The notes: generated by a model not told the origin, from the sequence alone. A DNA stretch of 64,000 nt from Gammaproteobacteria bacterium (GCA_024644945.1 JAHEGU010000009.1:21201-85200); one strand, 5' to 3'. Numbered from the stretch's first letter, positions 9,789-20,162 are shown. Numbers and translations: made by a program.

Positions 9789-12065
9789 TCAGCGCTCACT
9801 ATTCACATCGACGACTGCCCAGGCGGTCATGTTGACAATCCGCCTGACCGTGGTGGACGCAGTCAGGATATGCACTGGTTTCGCAACGCCAAGCAACACT
9901 GGGCCAATGGCCACATTATGACCCGCAGCGGTTTTCAGCAAGTTGTACGCAATATTAGCGGCGTCGAGCCCTGGCAAAACGAGCAGGTTGGCATCTCCCT
10001 CTAAGGTTGAGCGTGGCATGATTTGTGCGCGCATCTCTGGATCCAGAGCGACATCTCCGTGCATTTCACCATCCACATCCAGATCAGGCGCCTGTTGGCG
10101 AATCAAGGACAAGGCCTCACGCATCTTAATCGCCGAAGGGTGATCAGAAGTCCCAAAACTTGAATGTGATAACAGTGCAATCTTCGGACGAATTCCGAAG
10201 CGCTGCAACTCCGCCGCGGCAAGCTGGGTAATTTCAGCTAGCTGGTCGGCCGTAGGAGAGATATTGACATGAGTATCAACCAGTGTGACCTGCCTCCCTG
10301 GCAGCATCAGCGTATTCATCGCCCCGTAAACCGATGCGTCAGGGCGGCGTCCAATCACTTGATCGATATAATGCAGATGCATCGGAAAAGTCCCGAAAGT
10401 CCCGCAAAGCATTCCATCTGCATCTCCCTGATGCAGCATCATCGAACCGATCAGGACTAAACGACGCCTCATCTCGATTTGAGCGAGTTGTCTGGTCACT
10501 CCCTGTCGTTCGGTGAGCCGGTGATACTCCTGCCAATAGTCACGGTAGCGGTCATCCCATTCGGGATTGACGACTTCGAAATCAGCGCCCGGACGCATTC
10601 GCAGACCGAAGCGTTCAATACGTTTTTCTATTACTGAGGGTCGTCCAATTAAAATAGGTTGTGCAAGCTTCTCATCAATCACCGCCTGTACTGCGCGCAG
10701 TACCCTCTCCTCTTCTCCTTCCGTATAAACAATCCGCCGATCCGGTTCGAGCCGTGCAACCGCAAATATCGGTTTCATGAAATTTCCAGAATGGTAAACA
10801 AATTGTTCCAGTTGTGAACGATAAGCATCGAAATCCTCTATCGATCGTCTCGCGACGCCACCTTCCATTGCGGCATTTGCGACCGCTGGCGCTATTTTGG
10901 CTATTAAGCGAGGATCGAATGGCTTGGGAATAAGGTATTCCGGACCAAAGCCCTGACCGGTTGCGCCATAGGCAGCAGCAACAATTTCTGATTGCTCGGC
11001 TCGAGCTAGTTCAGCAACTGCATCGACCGCGGCGATTTCCATTTCCTTGGTGATAGTAGTGGCCTCAACATCCAGCGCACCCCGAAAAATAAATGGAAAG
11101 CAGAGCACATTGTTAACTTGGTTTGGATAGTCAGTACGACCGGTAGCAATGATGGCATCATCTCTGACTAGCTTGACGTCTTCGGGCAAAATCTCAGGAT
11201 CTGGATTTGCCAGGGCGAACACAATGGGTTTTTCAGCCATTCGCTTCACCATACTCTTCTTAAGTACGCCACCAGCAGACAATCCTAAAAATACATCAGC
11301 ATCACCGATAACCTCATCCAATGTGCGCGCTTTTGTCGACTGAGCGAAACGTGCCTTGGCATCATCCATTAATTCTGTTCGTCCCTCGTACACGACCCCT
11401 GCTAGATCAGTTACCCATATGTTTCCAATCGGCAGACCAATCTGTACCAATAAGTCGAGGCATGCAAGTGCGGCAGCACCCGCACCACTGACCACAAGAC
11501 GGACATCATCTATCTTCTTCTCGACGATGCGCAGAGCGTTTGTCAACGCCGCTGCGACGACAATTGCGGTCCCGTGCTGGTCGTCATGAAATACCGGTAT
11601 ATTCAATCTTTGACGCAGTGCGCGCTCTATGTAAAAACAGTCCGGCGCCTTTATGTCTTCGAGATTTATACCACCGAAGGTAGGTTCCATTGCAGCAATG
11701 ATCTCCACCAGGCGGTCTGGATCAGTTTCCGCGAGTTCAATATCGAAAACATCGATCCCCGCGAATTTCTTAAACAATACCGACTTGCCCTCCATCACTG
11801 GTTTCGAAGCAAGAGGCCCGATATCTCCGAGCCCCAATACCGCACTGCCATTGGTGACAACTCCAACCAGATTAGCCCGGCTGGTATAGCGCGATGCAGT
11901 TGACGGATCATTAACGATTTCCTCACAGGCTGCAGCGACGCCTGGAGAGTATGCGAGGGTCAGGTCTCTTTGGTTGACCAGACTCTTGGTGGGGGTGATG
12001 GAGATTTTTCCCGGACTGCCTGAAGAATGATAGTCGAGAGCGGCACGTCGAAAGTATGAGTCCAT
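9789..12065 (-). CDS. maeB: NADP-dependent malic enzyme with C-terminal phosphotransacetylase-like domain
   Basis: MaeB decarboxylates malate to pyruvate with NADPH formation. The 758-residue length is diagnostic of the two-domain form. An N-terminal malic enzyme domain (about 1-430) contains the TLAYSPGVA and FHDDQHGTA segments and an NAD(P)-binding region near [12 protein letters not shown] phosphate acetyltransferase-like domain (about 440-758) has the segment [12 protein letters not shown] type regions but in this family is thought to be regulatory, often sensing acetyl-CoA. ATG start; monocistronic by spacing. Confidence 0.95.
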   Translation of the reverse strand: MDSYFRRAALDYHSSGSPGKISITPTKSLVNQRDLTLAYSPGVAAACEEIVNDPSTASRYTSRANLVGVVTNGSAVLGLGDIGPLASKPVMEGKSVLFKKFAGIDVFDIELAETDPDRLVEIIAAMEPTFGGINLEDIKAPDCFYIERALRQRLNIPVFHDDQHGTAIVVAAALTNALRIVEKKIDDVRLVVSGAGAAALACLDLLVQIGLPIGNIWVTDLAGVVYEGRTELMDDAKARFAQSTKARTLDEVIGDADVFLGLSAGGVLKKSMVKRMAEKPIVFALANPDPEILPEDVKLVRDDAIIATGRTDYPNQVNNVLCFPFIFRGALDVEATTITKEMEIAAVDAVAELARAEQSEIVAAAYGATGQGFGPEYLIPKPFDPRLIAKIAPAVANAAMEGGVARRSIEDFDAYRSQLEQFVYHSGNFMKPIFAVARLEPDRRIVYTEGEEERVLRAVQAVIDEKLAQPILIGRPSVIEKRIERFGLRMRPGADFEVVNPEWDDRYRDYWQEYHRLTERQGVTRQLAQIEMRRRLVLIGSMMLHQGDADGMLCGTFGTFPMHLHYIDQVIGRRPDASVYGAMNTLMLPGRQVTLVDTHVNISPTADQLAEITQLAAAELQRFGIRPKIALLSHSSFGTSDHPSAIKMREALSLIRQQAPDLDVDGEMHGDVALDPEMRAQIMPRSTLEGDANLLVLPGLDAANIAYNLLKTAAGHNVAIGPVLLGVAKPVHILTASTTVRRIVNMTAWAVVDVNSER

Positions 12066-12165
12066 AATAATGAGATAGATAAATCTCGCATCATTATCGC
12101 TGAAGTGGCCGCTCCGGTCACCTGGGCTGTCGAGTAGTTTCTCCGCCCCCAGAGAAACAGATGTT

Positions 12166-12774
12166 CTATTGAACTATGACCTGTACATTCTCAATAATCA
12201 CCGGTTCCACAGGCACATCGCTATACGGACCGGATCTGCCGGTTGAGACACTTCCGATCTGTTTGACTACGTCTAGTCCCTCCGTAACTTTGCCAAATAC
12301 TGTGTACCCCCAACCCTGGGGATTCTTTCCGGTGTGATTTAAAAAATCGTTATTTTCGAGATTGATGAAAAACTGTGCGGTAGCCGAATGCGGATCACCA
12401 GTACGAGCCATTGCGAGAGTACCTGTTTCATTTTTGAGACCGTTGTCGGCCTCATTTTGAATCGGATCTCCAGATTGCTTTTGTTGCATATCGGGCGTGA
12501 ATCCTCCCCCTTGGATCATGAAACCCTCTATTACACGGTGAAAAATAAGACCGTCAAAAAAACCTGACTCAATATAACTAAGAAAATTCTGCACTGTCGC
12601 TGGCGCTTCATCAGGATACATTTCGATAGTAATTTCGCCTTTACTGGTTGTTAGCTTAATCATTGGATTGGTTTGGTTTGCAAAAATGGTCCCCGGAAGC
12701 AAGCTCAATGCCGCCAGGATTAGAATAACGCTACGGATCGAGGTTTTGATCCGGTGCAATAATTGAACATTCAT
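12166..12774 (-). CDS. Secreted cyclophilin-type peptidyl-prolyl isomerase
   Basis: The 202-residue protein starts with a signal peptide (basic start, hydrophobic core about 15-28, likely cleavage after TIFA) and then a bacterial cyclophilin domain. Typical cyclophilin signatures are FHRVIEGFMIQGG near residue 79, MARTGDPHSATAQFFINL near 123 and a C-terminal VFGKVTEGLDVV. It should act in the periplasm as a folding catalyst, like PpiA. The next gene upstream (EVE protein) is 38 bp away on the same strand. Confidence 0.92.
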   Translation of the reverse strand: MNVQLLHRIKTSIRSVILILAALSLLPGTIFANQTNPMIKLTTSKGEITIEMYPDEAPATVQNFLSYIESGFFDGLIFHRVIEGFMIQGGGFTPDMQQKQSGDPIQNEADNGLKNETGTLAMARTGDPHSATAQFFINLENNDFLNHTGKNPQGWGYTVFGKVTEGLDVVKQIGSVSTGRSGPYSDVPVEPVIIENVQVIVQ

Positions 12775-12812
12775 TTTACATACTTCCTCGGGAGAATCTT
12801 ACTTGATAGCTT

Positions 12813-13265
12813 TTATACTATGCTTAAAATAAAGTCCCAGTGGCTTTTTTCCACCGGCATTATCGATAATCGATTTCCTTTCTTAAGCAATTGCATACCG
12901 TCAAGTTGAGAGTACTGCTTTAACTCAGAAAGTGTAACTGTACGCTTGAGTTTCTTCACGAAACGAACATCGACCAGCATCCAGCGCGGATTTTCTGGAT
13001 CGCTCTTTGGGTCAAAATACTTATTTTTCTTATCAAAGGCGGTAGGGTCCGGATAGGGTTTACTCGACACCTTCATGACACCAACAATACCGACCTCATC
13101 ACAGTTCGAATGATAGAAGAACACCTGATCGCCTTTCTGCATCTGATCTCGCATAAAATTACGCGCCTGATAGTTTCGAATGCCATCCCAAGGCTCGACC
13201 TTCACTTTCTTCAGATCGTCAATCGAAAAAGCATCCGGCTCACTTTTCATCAGCCAATATTTCAT
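12813..13265 (-). CDS. EVE domain protein (thymocyte nuclear protein 1 homologue)
   Basis: The 150-residue product consists of one EVE domain, a PUA-like fold. It begins with the characteristic YWLMKSEPDAFSIDDL and includes WDGIRNYQARNFMR and VFFYHSN. EVE domains are thought to recognise modified bases in DNA or RNA; the exact role of the stand-alone bacterial form is unknown. It sits between the cyclophilin gene and the YmdB-type gene, all on the minus strand. Confidence 0.92.
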   Translation of the reverse strand: MKYWLMKSEPDAFSIDDLKKVKVEPWDGIRNYQARNFMRDQMQKGDQVFFYHSNCDEVGIVGVMKVSSKPYPDPTAFDKKNKYFDPKSDPENPRWMLVDVRFVKKLKRTVTLSELKQYSQLDGMQLLKKGNRLSIMPVEKSHWDFILSIV

Positions 13266-13292
13266 AGTAATAAAAACGCCATATAGGTTCTG

Positions 13293-14078
13293 TCAGGCTT
13301 GCTCCAAACGAATTCGTTTAATTGAGTTGGCAAGTCCATTTCCTTCATCAACATCGATTACTGCTCCACATAAACTCGCTTTACCCGTCGCGGGCTCCAA
13401 ACGTCTTTGCATTTTGTGCACCATGCGTTCCAGAACCGCTTGCTTGTCACTACCAATCACTGAATCATAACAACCAGTCATACCCAAATCAGTGATATAG
13501 GCAGTGCCGTTTGGCAAGATCCTCTCGTCTGCTGTAGGAACATGTGTATGCGTACCCACAACCGCGGCTACTCGACCGTCTAGATGCCAGCCCATCGCAA
13601 TCTTCTCACTGGTGGTCTCGGCATGAAAATCAACCACAATGATATCGAATTCTGAGCGATTTGACTGCAAAACCTGATCCACCAGGGCAAAAGGAGAGTC
13701 CAGGGTGGGTTGCATAAACGCCTGCCCCATTAGATTAAGCACGCCAACTCTGATACCACTCGCGGTTTGCCTGACAACCCAGCCAGAGCCGGGAGTGCCT
13801 TGCGGATAGTTATGGGGTCTCAGCAGGTCCGGGTGCTGGTCGATGAAATCCAAGGCCTCCCTCTTGTCCCATATATGATTTCCCGATGTCATGACATCTA
13901 TGGTTAAGGCGTGGAAGTCATCGAGTATTTTCTTTGTTATTCCAAAACCACCTGCGGCGTTCTCGATATTCACTACAGTGAAATCAATATTTAGATCACG
14001 CTGAATTGACTCAAGGTTTTCAGTCAACACTCGGCGGCCTGGCCTCGCAACGATATCGCCTATAGTCAAGATTTTCAT
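13293..14078 (-). CDS. YmdB family metallophosphoesterase
   Basis: The 261-residue enzyme belongs to the YmdB/TIGR00282 calcineurin-like phosphoesterases, which include a cyclic-nucleotide phosphodiesterase in Bacillus. The binuclear metal site is complete: Asp8, Glu39, Asn67 in SGNHIWD, His152 in DFHAE, and His177/His179 in GTHTHVPTAD. Its ATG overlaps the stop of the folate cyclo-ligase gene by 4 bp, so the two are translationally coupled. The physiological substrate in gammaproteobacteria is unknown. Confidence 0.93.
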   Translation of the reverse strand: MKILTIGDIVARPGRRVLTENLESIQRDLNIDFTVVNIENAAGGFGITKKILDDFHALTIDVMTSGNHIWDKREALDFIDQHPDLLRPHNYPQGTPGSGWVVRQTASGIRVGVLNLMGQAFMQPTLDSPFALVDQVLQSNRSEFDIIVVDFHAETTSEKIAMGWHLDGRVAAVVGTHTHVPTADERILPNGTAYITDLGMTGCYDSVIGSDKQAVLERMVHKMQRRLEPATGKASLCGAVIDVDEGNGLANSIKRIRLEQA

Positions 14079-14701
14079 GGTATTAATCGGTAAATCGCCT
14101 GATCAGTGACTACCATAGTGAGTGGAACATCCCAGGATTCAGCGTTTACGGTGGTTACTTTTTGAATTTCGTGGGCCACCCCGATCAGCTCTGGTTTACG
14201 ATTTTCAGATTGTTTCAGAAATTCAAAAGTGGTGTCATAAAATCCGCCCCCCATGCCAATTCGATTACCCCTATGATCAAATCCTACAAGTGGCAACAGT
14301 ACTAGATCCATCTCCCGGGCATCAACCAATGCAGGTTGGTCGACTACAGGTTCCTGTATACCGAATCTGTTTTTCCGAAACTGACTGTCCGGTTTAACTT
14401 CACCAAACATCAACCAATTTCTTCCTCTCTCCTGTTTGACGATTGGAAGATAGCTGTGCCGTAAATTTAAATGGCACCAGCCGATTACTCTTGACGGATC
14501 AATCTCCCCATCATTAGCAAGATAAAGCGCAATACGATTACTTTGGGTAAATAATTCAACTTCGAGTAAACGAGTCAGTAAGTCTTCGGCTGCCTTAGAC
14601 TGGGCCTCTGGTGTCAACATCCTCCGTGCCGCGCGTAGAGATTTACGTAGTCGAATTTTATTTCCCAGTTCTCTCGGGAGGTCGTCAGAATTGACGTTCA
14701 C
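14075..14701 (-). CDS. 5-formyltetrahydrofolate cyclo-ligase
   Basis: The enzyme converts 5-formyl-THF to 5,10-methenyl-THF using ATP. The 208-residue protein has the N-terminal KxxLRxxxR region and the conserved loop NRIGMGGGFYD near residue 165. The start is GTG. Gene order zapA, 6S RNA, then this gene (ygfA/fau in Escherichia coli) is conserved across gammaproteobacteria, where 6S RNA and this gene are often cotranscribed. Downstream it overlaps the YmdB-type gene. Confidence 0.94.
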   Translation of the reverse strand: MNVNSDDLPRELGNKIRLRKSLRAARRMLTPEAQSKAAEDLLTRLLEVELFTQSNRIALYLANDGEIDPSRVIGWCHLNLRHSYLPIVKQERGRNWLMFGEVKPDSQFRKNRFGIQEPVVDQPALVDAREMDLVLLPLVGFDHRGNRIGMGGGFYDTTFEFLKQSENRKPELIGVAHEIQKVTTVNAESWDVPLTMVVTDQAIYRLIP

Positions 14702-14747
14702 GGAAAAGACATTACAGTAAAAGGCGCTCGCTCGAACAGATGGTAAA

Positions 14748-14940
14748 TAGCGTTACCCGCAGGTGTCGTATGCTCACTTTACCTTGAACCGAAAGGTTCA
14801 AGTGGGCACAAAAGACAGCTTCGGGATTCCCGCCGGCGCGAGCCGAGTTCATGCACACCCGCTGTCCACTGAAGCGCCCGAAATTGTGTATTAGGTTCTA
14901 AGGGATTCGGAGAACAACTCGAACACCGCAGGCAACGCAG
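14748..14940 (-). ncRNA. ssrS: 6S RNA
   Basis: 6S RNA binds the sigma70 RNA polymerase holoenzyme and mimics an open promoter. No gene prediction covers this interval; the call rests on structure and synteny. On the minus strand the 5' segment GCGTTGCCTGCGG (14926-14938) can pair with the 3' segment (14750-14762) over 13 positions, allowing G-U pairs, closing a long hairpin. Near the 3' side is the inner hairpin CTTGAACC-tttc-GGTTCAAG (about 14784-14803), closely like the CCTTGAACC/GGTTCAAGG hairpin of E. coli 6S RNA. The TGTTCGAG following the 5' stem also matches the family. It lies between zapA and the folate cyclo-ligase, the standard gammaproteobacterial position. Ends are approximate. 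Confidence 0.85.
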
Positions 14941-14944
14941 CCCT

Positions 14945-14974
14945 ATGTTAACAGACGCAAGGGGTAATTCCGAA
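14945..14974 (-). promoter_or_regulatory. Candidate promoter of 6S RNA
   Basis: On the minus strand TAACAT (14945-14950) fits a -10 box, and TTCGGA (14969-14974) is a weak -35 with 18-bp spacing. Transcription would begin near 14938, which agrees with the 5' end of the 6S closing stem. Inference only. Confidence 0.35.
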
Positions 14975-15044
14975 CCTTGAAATTTGTTCGATAATGTGAC
15001 AGCAGGAGGTCCTGTCTGTATGCGCTCGTGACGCGGAGTCTAGT

Positions 15045-15356
15045 TTAGAGTGCGACCTGACGAATGCTATCCATAGCGCTATCAATTTCCGCATGAAGTT
15101 TCTCAAGTCGCTCCGACACCTGATCATCATCACCCATATTTTTTCGAGCCTCGAGTAGTTCGTGACTGATATTCAGCGCCGCCATAATTGCACAGCGATC
15201 AGCACCAAGAGCCTGATTATTATTTGCAATCAATCGCATCTGTTTATCGAGATAGCTGGCCGCCTCTATTACCCCCTGGGTTTCTTCTTCATCGCAAGCG
15301 ATGGTGAATTCACGCTGCATGATACTGACTTTAACGCCTTTCTTATCACTCGACAT
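15045..15356 (-). CDS. zapA: Cell division protein ZapA
   Basis: ZapA crosslinks FtsZ filaments at the division site. The 103-residue product has the N-terminal beta region (VKVSIMQREFTIAC), followed by CAIMAALNISHELLEAR and a C-terminal coiled coil (about 70-100). Length and pattern are typical. The ZapB-like gene is 64 bp upstream and 6S RNA follows downstream on the same strand. Confidence 0.94.
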   Translation of the reverse strand: MSSDKKGVKVSIMQREFTIACDEEETQGVIEAASYLDKQMRLIANNNQALGADRCAIMAALNISHELLEARKNMGDDDQVSERLEKLHAEIDSAMDSIRQVAL

Positions 15357-15420
15357 GGGATTAGAGTTCCGGCAAAGTGTTTTTAAAGACCAGGAAAAAG
15401 ATACGACTGTTGACCGATCA

Positions 15421-15621
15421 TCAGGTTTCCAGGGATCTCAGTCTGGCAACGATCTGCTCCACCCGGCCCCGGGCAATCTTGTTTTTCTCCTGTAACGCTC
15501 GGAACTCCTGCCTCAGCATTCGCTGGTCATTACGCAACACTTCGTTGTCACGATTCATGGACTCCGCCAATTTGATAAGCTCGGCCACGCGCCGCTCGAG
15601 TTTTTCAATTGAATATTCCAT
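15421..15621 (-). CDS. Small coiled-coil division protein, ZapB-like (TIGR02449 type)
   Basis: The 66-residue product is almost wholly a heptad-patterned coiled coil (IEKLERRVAELIKLAESMNRDN onwards). It lies directly upstream of zapA, where the TIGR02449 family is found in many gammaproteobacteria. By position and fold it probably works with ZapA at the Z ring. The sequence is short, so homology rests largely on context. Confidence 0.85.
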   Translation of the reverse strand: MEYSIEKLERRVAELIKLAESMNRDNEVLRNDQRMLRQEFRALQEKNKIARGRVEQIVARLRSLET

Positions 15622-15759
15622 GTCTTCACCTAAATTATCGGAATCAGGACTATAAATTGCCCTTGCGGTAACGTCAAATAGTTAAGGGCTGTTTCTGCAG
15701 CTGTCGGCGCCAATTTGCAATACAATTGATACTAATTATACCAATCCGGCAAATTTTTG

Positions 15760-16419
15760 ATGACAAGTATACTGGTTACCGGCGCTAATAGAGGGATCGG
15801 TCTGGAGATCTGCAGACTGATGCAAGATCGTGGATGTACCGTCTTCGCCACCTGCAGGACACCTTCAGCTGCTCTAAGTGCGCTTGGAGTCAACGTCATT
15901 CCGGGAATAGATGTCTCTGATCCAGTTTCCATTGCAAGCCTGGCAGAATCTCTCAACGGCATCCACCTCGATGTTTTACTAAATAATGCAGGCATTCTCA
16001 CCCGGGAGACTCTCGACGACCTTGATTTTGAGCGAATACAGAAACAATTCGAGGTCAACGCTATGGGCCCACTGCGCGTGATCAATGCACTCAGAAATAA
16101 TCTGTCCAGTAATTCCAAGGTTGGGATCATTACCAGCCGGGTTGGATCGATTGAAGATAACGGCTCGGGGGGGATATACGGATATAGAATGTCTAAGGCT
16201 GCTGCCAATATGGTTGGCAAGAATTTATCCCTCGACCTCGGCAAGGAAGGAATTCCTGTAATCCTGCTGCATCCTGGACTGGTGGCGACAGAAATGACCG
16301 GTCGAACCGGAATAGATCCATCCGATGCTGCCCAAGGAATAATCGAAAGGATCGATGAATTAAGCATGGACAATACAGGAACATTCTGGCACGCAGAAGG
16401 CTATCAGCTACCTTGGTGA
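15760..16419 (+). CDS. Short-chain dehydrogenase/reductase
   Basis: The protein of about 219 residues is an SDR of the C-factor/CsgA-like group. Counting from the ATG at 15760, the nucleotide-binding TGANRGIG lies at 7-14, followed by NNAG at 75-78, a catalytic Ser near 126 and the YxxxK pair Tyr142/Lys146. A TTG codon immediately precedes the ATG; I chose the ATG. Substrate unknown. It is divergent from the zapB/zapA unit and convergent with metZ. Confidence 0.88.
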   Translation: MTSILVTGANRGIGLEICRLMQDRGCTVFATCRTPSAALSALGVNVIPGIDVSDPVSIASLAESLNGIHLDVLLNNAGILTRETLDDLDFERIQKQFEVNAMGPLRVINALRNNLSSNSKVGIITSRVGSIEDNGSGGIYGYRMSKAAANMVGKNLSLDLGKEGIPVILLHPGLVATEMTGRTGIDPSDAAQGIIERIDELSMDNTGTFWHAEGYQLPW

Positions 16420-16458
16420 GCAGCTGACATAGCGCCTGATTCATGCCCTTAACCTTGG

Positions 16459-17718
16459 TTAAGATGCACCTGCGGCAGTAAATCCACGCTTAAGGTCCGC
16501 GATGATGTCATCGAGGTCTTCCAACCCTGCGGCCACACGAATCAGGTTTTCTGTAACCCCCGACAGATTGCGCTCCTCCTCCGTTAACCGGCCATGGGTC
16601 GTGCTCGCTGGATGTGTGATTGTAGTTTTTGCGTCGCCGAGATTAGCGGTAATAGAGAGTATGCGCGTGCCGTTAATAAACTTCCATGAAACTGATCGCC
16701 CTCCTTTTATCCGGAAAGACACTACACCACCAAAATCGCGTTGCTGTCTTTTTGCGAGGTCGTGACCTGGATGCGTCTCCAAGCCAGGATAAAATACGCT
16801 TTCAACCATATCGTGCTTTTGCAACCATTCGGCTATTCCCCTGGCGTTTTCGCAATGCCTGGCCATGCGCAGAGAAAGTGTCTCTAAACCTTTCAAAAAT
16901 ACCCAGGCGTTGAACGGACTCATACTCGGACCTGTAGTTCGCAGCATTGCAAAATAGTTTTCATGTATCTGTTCATCGTTGGTAACCATTGCGCCACCCA
17001 CACACCTTCCCTGTCCGTCTAAGAACTTAGTCGCAGTATGGATCACTACATCAGCGCCAAGCGAAAGAGGCTGCTGCAATATGGGTGTGCAGAAACAATT
17101 GTCCACCACCAACATCGCACCGGCATCCCGAGCGATTTGCGCAATCTGAGCAATATCGGCGACCTGACAAAGTGGGTTGGTTGGCGTTTCCAGAAACAAC
17201 ATTTTGGTATTTGATGTAACGGCTTGTTGCCACGCGTCAATGTCAGACACGGGTACAAGCGTGATGCTTATGTCAAACCGGCTGAATATTTTATTGAATA
17301 GTGAAATAGTCGATCCGAAGAGCTCACGTGAGGCGACTACATGTTCTCCCGCTTTTAATTGGCATAGCACAAGCCCGGTTATTGCCGCCAGACCCGAGGA
17401 CGTCCCTACGCAATACTTTGCGCCCTCAAGGTAACCGAGTCTGGTTTCAAACGTTGCAACAGTAGGATTGGTAAAGCGCGAATATACGTTGCCTGTCTCT
17501 TCTTCGGCAAACAAGGATGCGGCTTGCTCTGCACTATTGAAAATGAAACTTGAAGTGGCAAAAATCGGCTCGGCATGCTCACGCTCTGGACTACGTACTT
17601 GACCACTTCGAATCGCCAACGTTTCGAGGCCAAGCTCGTTGGGATCTGCATCAAGACCTGCTGAATTGACTTTGCTCAATGTGAACTCCTGCAATAAGTT
17701 AGTGTTGAGAGGGCCCAT
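16459..17718 (-). CDS. metZ: O-succinylhomoserine sulfhydrylase
   Basis: MetZ makes homocysteine from O-succinylhomoserine and sulfide in methionine synthesis, using PLP. The 419-residue product carries the Cys/Met-metabolism fold. The Schiff-base lysine is Lys231 in HTATKFLDGQG, and the N-terminal region ETLAIRSGQ-RSPEREHAEPI is characteristic of MetZ rather than MetB or MetC. The first 25 or so residues before this are variable, so the start could lie slightly downstream. The gene is divergent from trpBA across 361 bp. Confidence 0.93.
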   Translation of the reverse strand: MGPLNTNLLQEFTLSKVNSAGLDADPNELGLETLAIRSGQVRSPEREHAEPIFATSSFIFNSAEQAASLFAEEETGNVYSRFTNPTVATFETRLGYLEGAKYCVGTSSGLAAITGLVLCQLKAGEHVVASRELFGSTISLFNKIFSRFDISITLVPVSDIDAWQQAVTSNTKMLFLETPTNPLCQVADIAQIAQIARDAGAMLVVDNCFCTPILQQPLSLGADVVIHTATKFLDGQGRCVGGAMVTNDEQIHENYFAMLRTTGPSMSPFNAWVFLKGLETLSLRMARHCENARGIAEWLQKHDMVESVFYPGLETHPGHDLAKRQQRDFGGVVSFRIKGGRSVSWKFINGTRILSITANLGDAKTTITHPASTTHGRLTEEERNLSGVTENLIRVAAGLEDLDDIIADLKRGFTAAGAS

Positions 17719-18079
17719 TCAGTTACCTGGGCTCCGTTTTCAGAGGAAATTTAGGATCAAGAAATGCAGAGCTGGATCTAACCCAACTAATTGTTATAAC
17801 TAGCTAAATAGACATCAACACAAAGCAGCTGGCACTCTCAGGGAGTGCACATTGCCCGGTTCAGTCTCCTCTAAATGCAGGCATAAAAAAACCCGCTCTC
17901 AGCCGTCAAAGAAGCGACATCAAACAGGTGGTCTAACTCCTCTTTAGCCGTACTTCTAAAGCGCCCGCAAGCTGAAATTCAAATCGGCGCTGGAAATAAT
18001 GGTATGTCAGCGAGTCTGACAATGTCAACCATGTTGGTGGCCCGGTATAATCCACGCCTGTTTTTTGAAATGATCCCCA
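17719..18079. promoter_or_regulatory. Divergent metZ / trpBA intergenic region
   Basis: No gene is supported in these 361 bases. On the plus strand TATAAT at 18046-18051 is a good -10 box for trpB and would give a short leader. A perfect 6-bp inverted repeat, GCACTC-N5-GAGTGC, lies near 17832-17848. TGAC-AAT-GTCA lies at about 18017-18027, just upstream of the trpB -10 element. On the minus strand a run of seven T follows GAGCGGG near 17887-17899, without a strong stem. I found no Trp-rich leader peptide. Confidence 0.45.
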
Positions 18080-19297
18080 ATGAATAATACAACCCCCGAA
18101 TCCTATCGCTCCGGTCCCGATGAAAACGGCCATTTCGGCATCTTTGGCGGTCGCTTTGTGGCTGAAACTCTTATGCCCCTCGTGCTGGAGGTAGAGAAAG
18201 CATATTACCGATATCGTCACGATTCGGATTTTAGAAATGAGCTTGAGTACTACTCACGCGATTACGTTGGCAGACCGAGCCCTATGTTTCTCGCTGAGCG
18301 GTTAGGGGCTGAGCTGGGCGGTGCAAAAATCTATTTTAAACGAGATGAGCTGAATCATACCGGCGCCCACAAGATCAATAACACCCTTGGACAGATTCTT
18401 CTGGCCAAGCGAATGGGGAAAAAACGGATTATTGCGGAAACCGGAGCTGGTCAACATGGAGTGGCAACCGCTACTGTGTGCGCGCTGTTTGACCTGCCAT
18501 GCGTGGTGTACATGGGCGAAAAGGATATTGAACGTCAGGCTCCCAATGTCTTTCGCATGAAACTGCTTGGTGCCGAAATAATACCCGTCACGAGCGGTAC
18601 CGCGACTCTCAAAGATGCCATGAACGATGCCCTTCGTGACTGGGTCGCAAACGTTGAAGATACTTTTTACATAATTGGCACCGCAGCGGGTCCGCACCCT
18701 TATCCAGAAATGGTCAGGGATTTTCAATCCGTTATCGGACTTGAGACTAAAGCCCAAATCCTTGAACGGGAAAACAGGCTTCCTGATGTCCTCACTGCCT
18801 GCATTGGTGGCGGCTCAAATGCCATTGGTCTGTTTCATCCATTTCTTGATGATGAGTCAGTCAGGATAATTGGGGTTGAAGCAGCCGGTCATGGCATCGA
18901 TTCCGGAGAGCACGCCGCATCGCTGACTGGTGGCCAACCGGGTGTTTTACATGGTAACCGTACCTACTTGTTGCAGGACGAAGATGGGCAAATCTTAGAC
19001 GCACATTCCATCTCCGCGGGGCTGGATTATCCAGGTATTGGGCCTGAACACTCATGGCTGCACCAATGCGGCAGAGTGGAGTACGTGTCGATTACAGACA
19101 ATGAGGCGTTAGAGGCGTTTCAGCTTTGCTGCCGTACCGAGGGGATCATACCAGCCCTTGAGCCTTCTCACGCACTGGCCCATGTTGCCAAAATTGCGCC
19201 GGACATGGACCGTGATCAGATAATCGTCATGAACCTTTGCGGACGCGGCGATAAAGACGTGTTTACTGTTGCTAAGGCACTGGGAGTGGAGATATGA
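18080..19297 (+). CDS. trpB: Tryptophan synthase beta chain
   Basis: TrpB condenses indole with serine to give tryptophan. The 405-residue product starts near [15 protein letters not shown] and has the PLP lysine Lys98 in [15 protein letters not shown]. The phosphate-binding glycines are in [10 protein letters not shown] near residue 240. It overlaps trpA by 4 bp (ATGA), so both subunits are coupled. trpD lies about 21 kb away, so trp genes are split in this genome. Confidence 0.97.
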   Translation: MNNTTPESYRSGPDENGHFGIFGGRFVAETLMPLVLEVEKAYYRYRHDSDFRNELEYYSRDYVGRPSPMFLAERLGAELGGAKIYFKRDELNHTGAHKINNTLGQILLAKRMGKKRIIAETGAGQHGVATATVCALFDLPCVVYMGEKDIERQAPNVFRMKLLGAEIIPVTSGTATLKDAMNDALRDWVANVEDTFYIIGTAAGPHPYPEMVRDFQSVIGLETKAQILERENRLPDVLTACIGGGSNAIGLFHPFLDDESVRIIGVEAAGHGIDSGEHAASLTGGQPGVLHGNRTYLLQDEDGQILDAHSISAGLDYPGIGPEHSWLHQCGRVEYVSITDNEALEAFQLCCRTEGIIPALEPSHALAHVAKIAPDMDRDQIIVMNLCGRGDKDVFTVAKALGVEI

Positions 19298-20118
19298 GCA
19301 GTGATAACCGACTTACGCGTCGTTTTGAAAAGATCAGGTCTGAGAACCGGGCGGCATTAATCACCTTCCTCACTGCCGGAGACCCGAATCCGGACACCGC
19401 GGAAAAAATCCTCGCTGGGATGCCCAAGGCGGGCGCTGATGTGATCGAACTTGGCATGCCGTTTTCAGATCCTATGGCCGATGGACCGGCGATACAGGCC
19501 GCCAACCTCAGAGCCCTTGGAGCCGGCATGACTCTCAAGAAAACTTTAGCGACCGTGGAGCGCTTCAGAAAGGAAGATGACGATACGCCCATCATTCTTA
19601 TGGGTTATTACAATCCCATTCATTACTACGGCGTTCAAGCTTTTATCGATAAAGCAATCGATGTCGGAGTTGATGGACTGATTATTGTCGACCTGCCTCC
19701 GGAAGAGGACGTTGAAATGTGCCATCCATGCCTGACTGCGGGGCTCAACTGGATCAGGTTAACCACACCGACTTCAGATGATTCTCGGCTCAAAGTTATC
19801 CTGAAAAATAGTTCTGGATTCGTCTATCACGTCGCGATCGCTGGCATTACCGGCACTCGGTCTGCAGACAGTAAATCAGTAATGAAAGATGTTGCGCGGA
19901 TCAAGCGGCATACTAAGTTACCTGTCGCCGTTGGCTTTGGAATCAAGTCTGCAGACCAGGTATCCGAAACTGCTGAATTTGCCGAAGCTGTAGTCGTGGG
20001 ATCGGCGTTAGTGCAGCGAATTGCGGATGGATCTGACGCGTCAAAGACTGCTGAGGACATCTGCAGCGACGTGCATCAACTCGTTGCAAAGCTGGCTACA
20101 GGAACAATACGAAACTGA
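19294..20118 (+). CDS. trpA: Tryptophan synthase alpha chain
   Basis: TrpA cleaves indole-3-glycerol phosphate to indole. The 274-residue protein has the catalytic Glu52 in [14 protein letters not shown] with Asp63. Loop residues [15 protein letters not shown] and the phosphate-binding [10 protein letters not shown] follow. ATG overlaps the trpB stop. A hairpin followed by a T run ends the operon downstream. Confidence 0.97.
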   Translation: MSSDNRLTRRFEKIRSENRAALITFLTAGDPNPDTAEKILAGMPKAGADVIELGMPFSDPMADGPAIQAANLRALGAGMTLKKTLATVERFRKEDDDTPIILMGYYNPIHYYGVQAFIDKAIDVGVDGLIIVDLPPEEDVEMCHPCLTAGLNWIRLTTPTSDDSRLKVILKNSSGFVYHVAIAGITGTRSADSKSVMKDVARIKRHTKLPVAVGFGIKSADQVSETAEFAEAVVVGSALVQRIADGSDASKTAEDICSDVHQLVAKLATGTIRN

Positions 20119-20137
20119 TAAACATAACTGTGGCTTA

Positions 20138-20162
20138 CAAGACTATGGTGATAGCTTGTTTT
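20138..20162 (+). terminator. Candidate intrinsic terminator of trpBA
   Basis: CAAG-(A)-CTAT, loop GGTG, ATAGCTTG then TTTT forms an eight-pair stem with one bulged A, 20 bp after the trpA stop. It slightly overlaps the 3' end of the convergent thioesterase gene. Confidence 0.55.

Noticed and set aside
17719..18079. SAM riboswitch or Trp attenuator upstream of metZ/trpB
   Set aside because: No conserved SAM-box core and no leader peptide with tandem Trp codons could be found.
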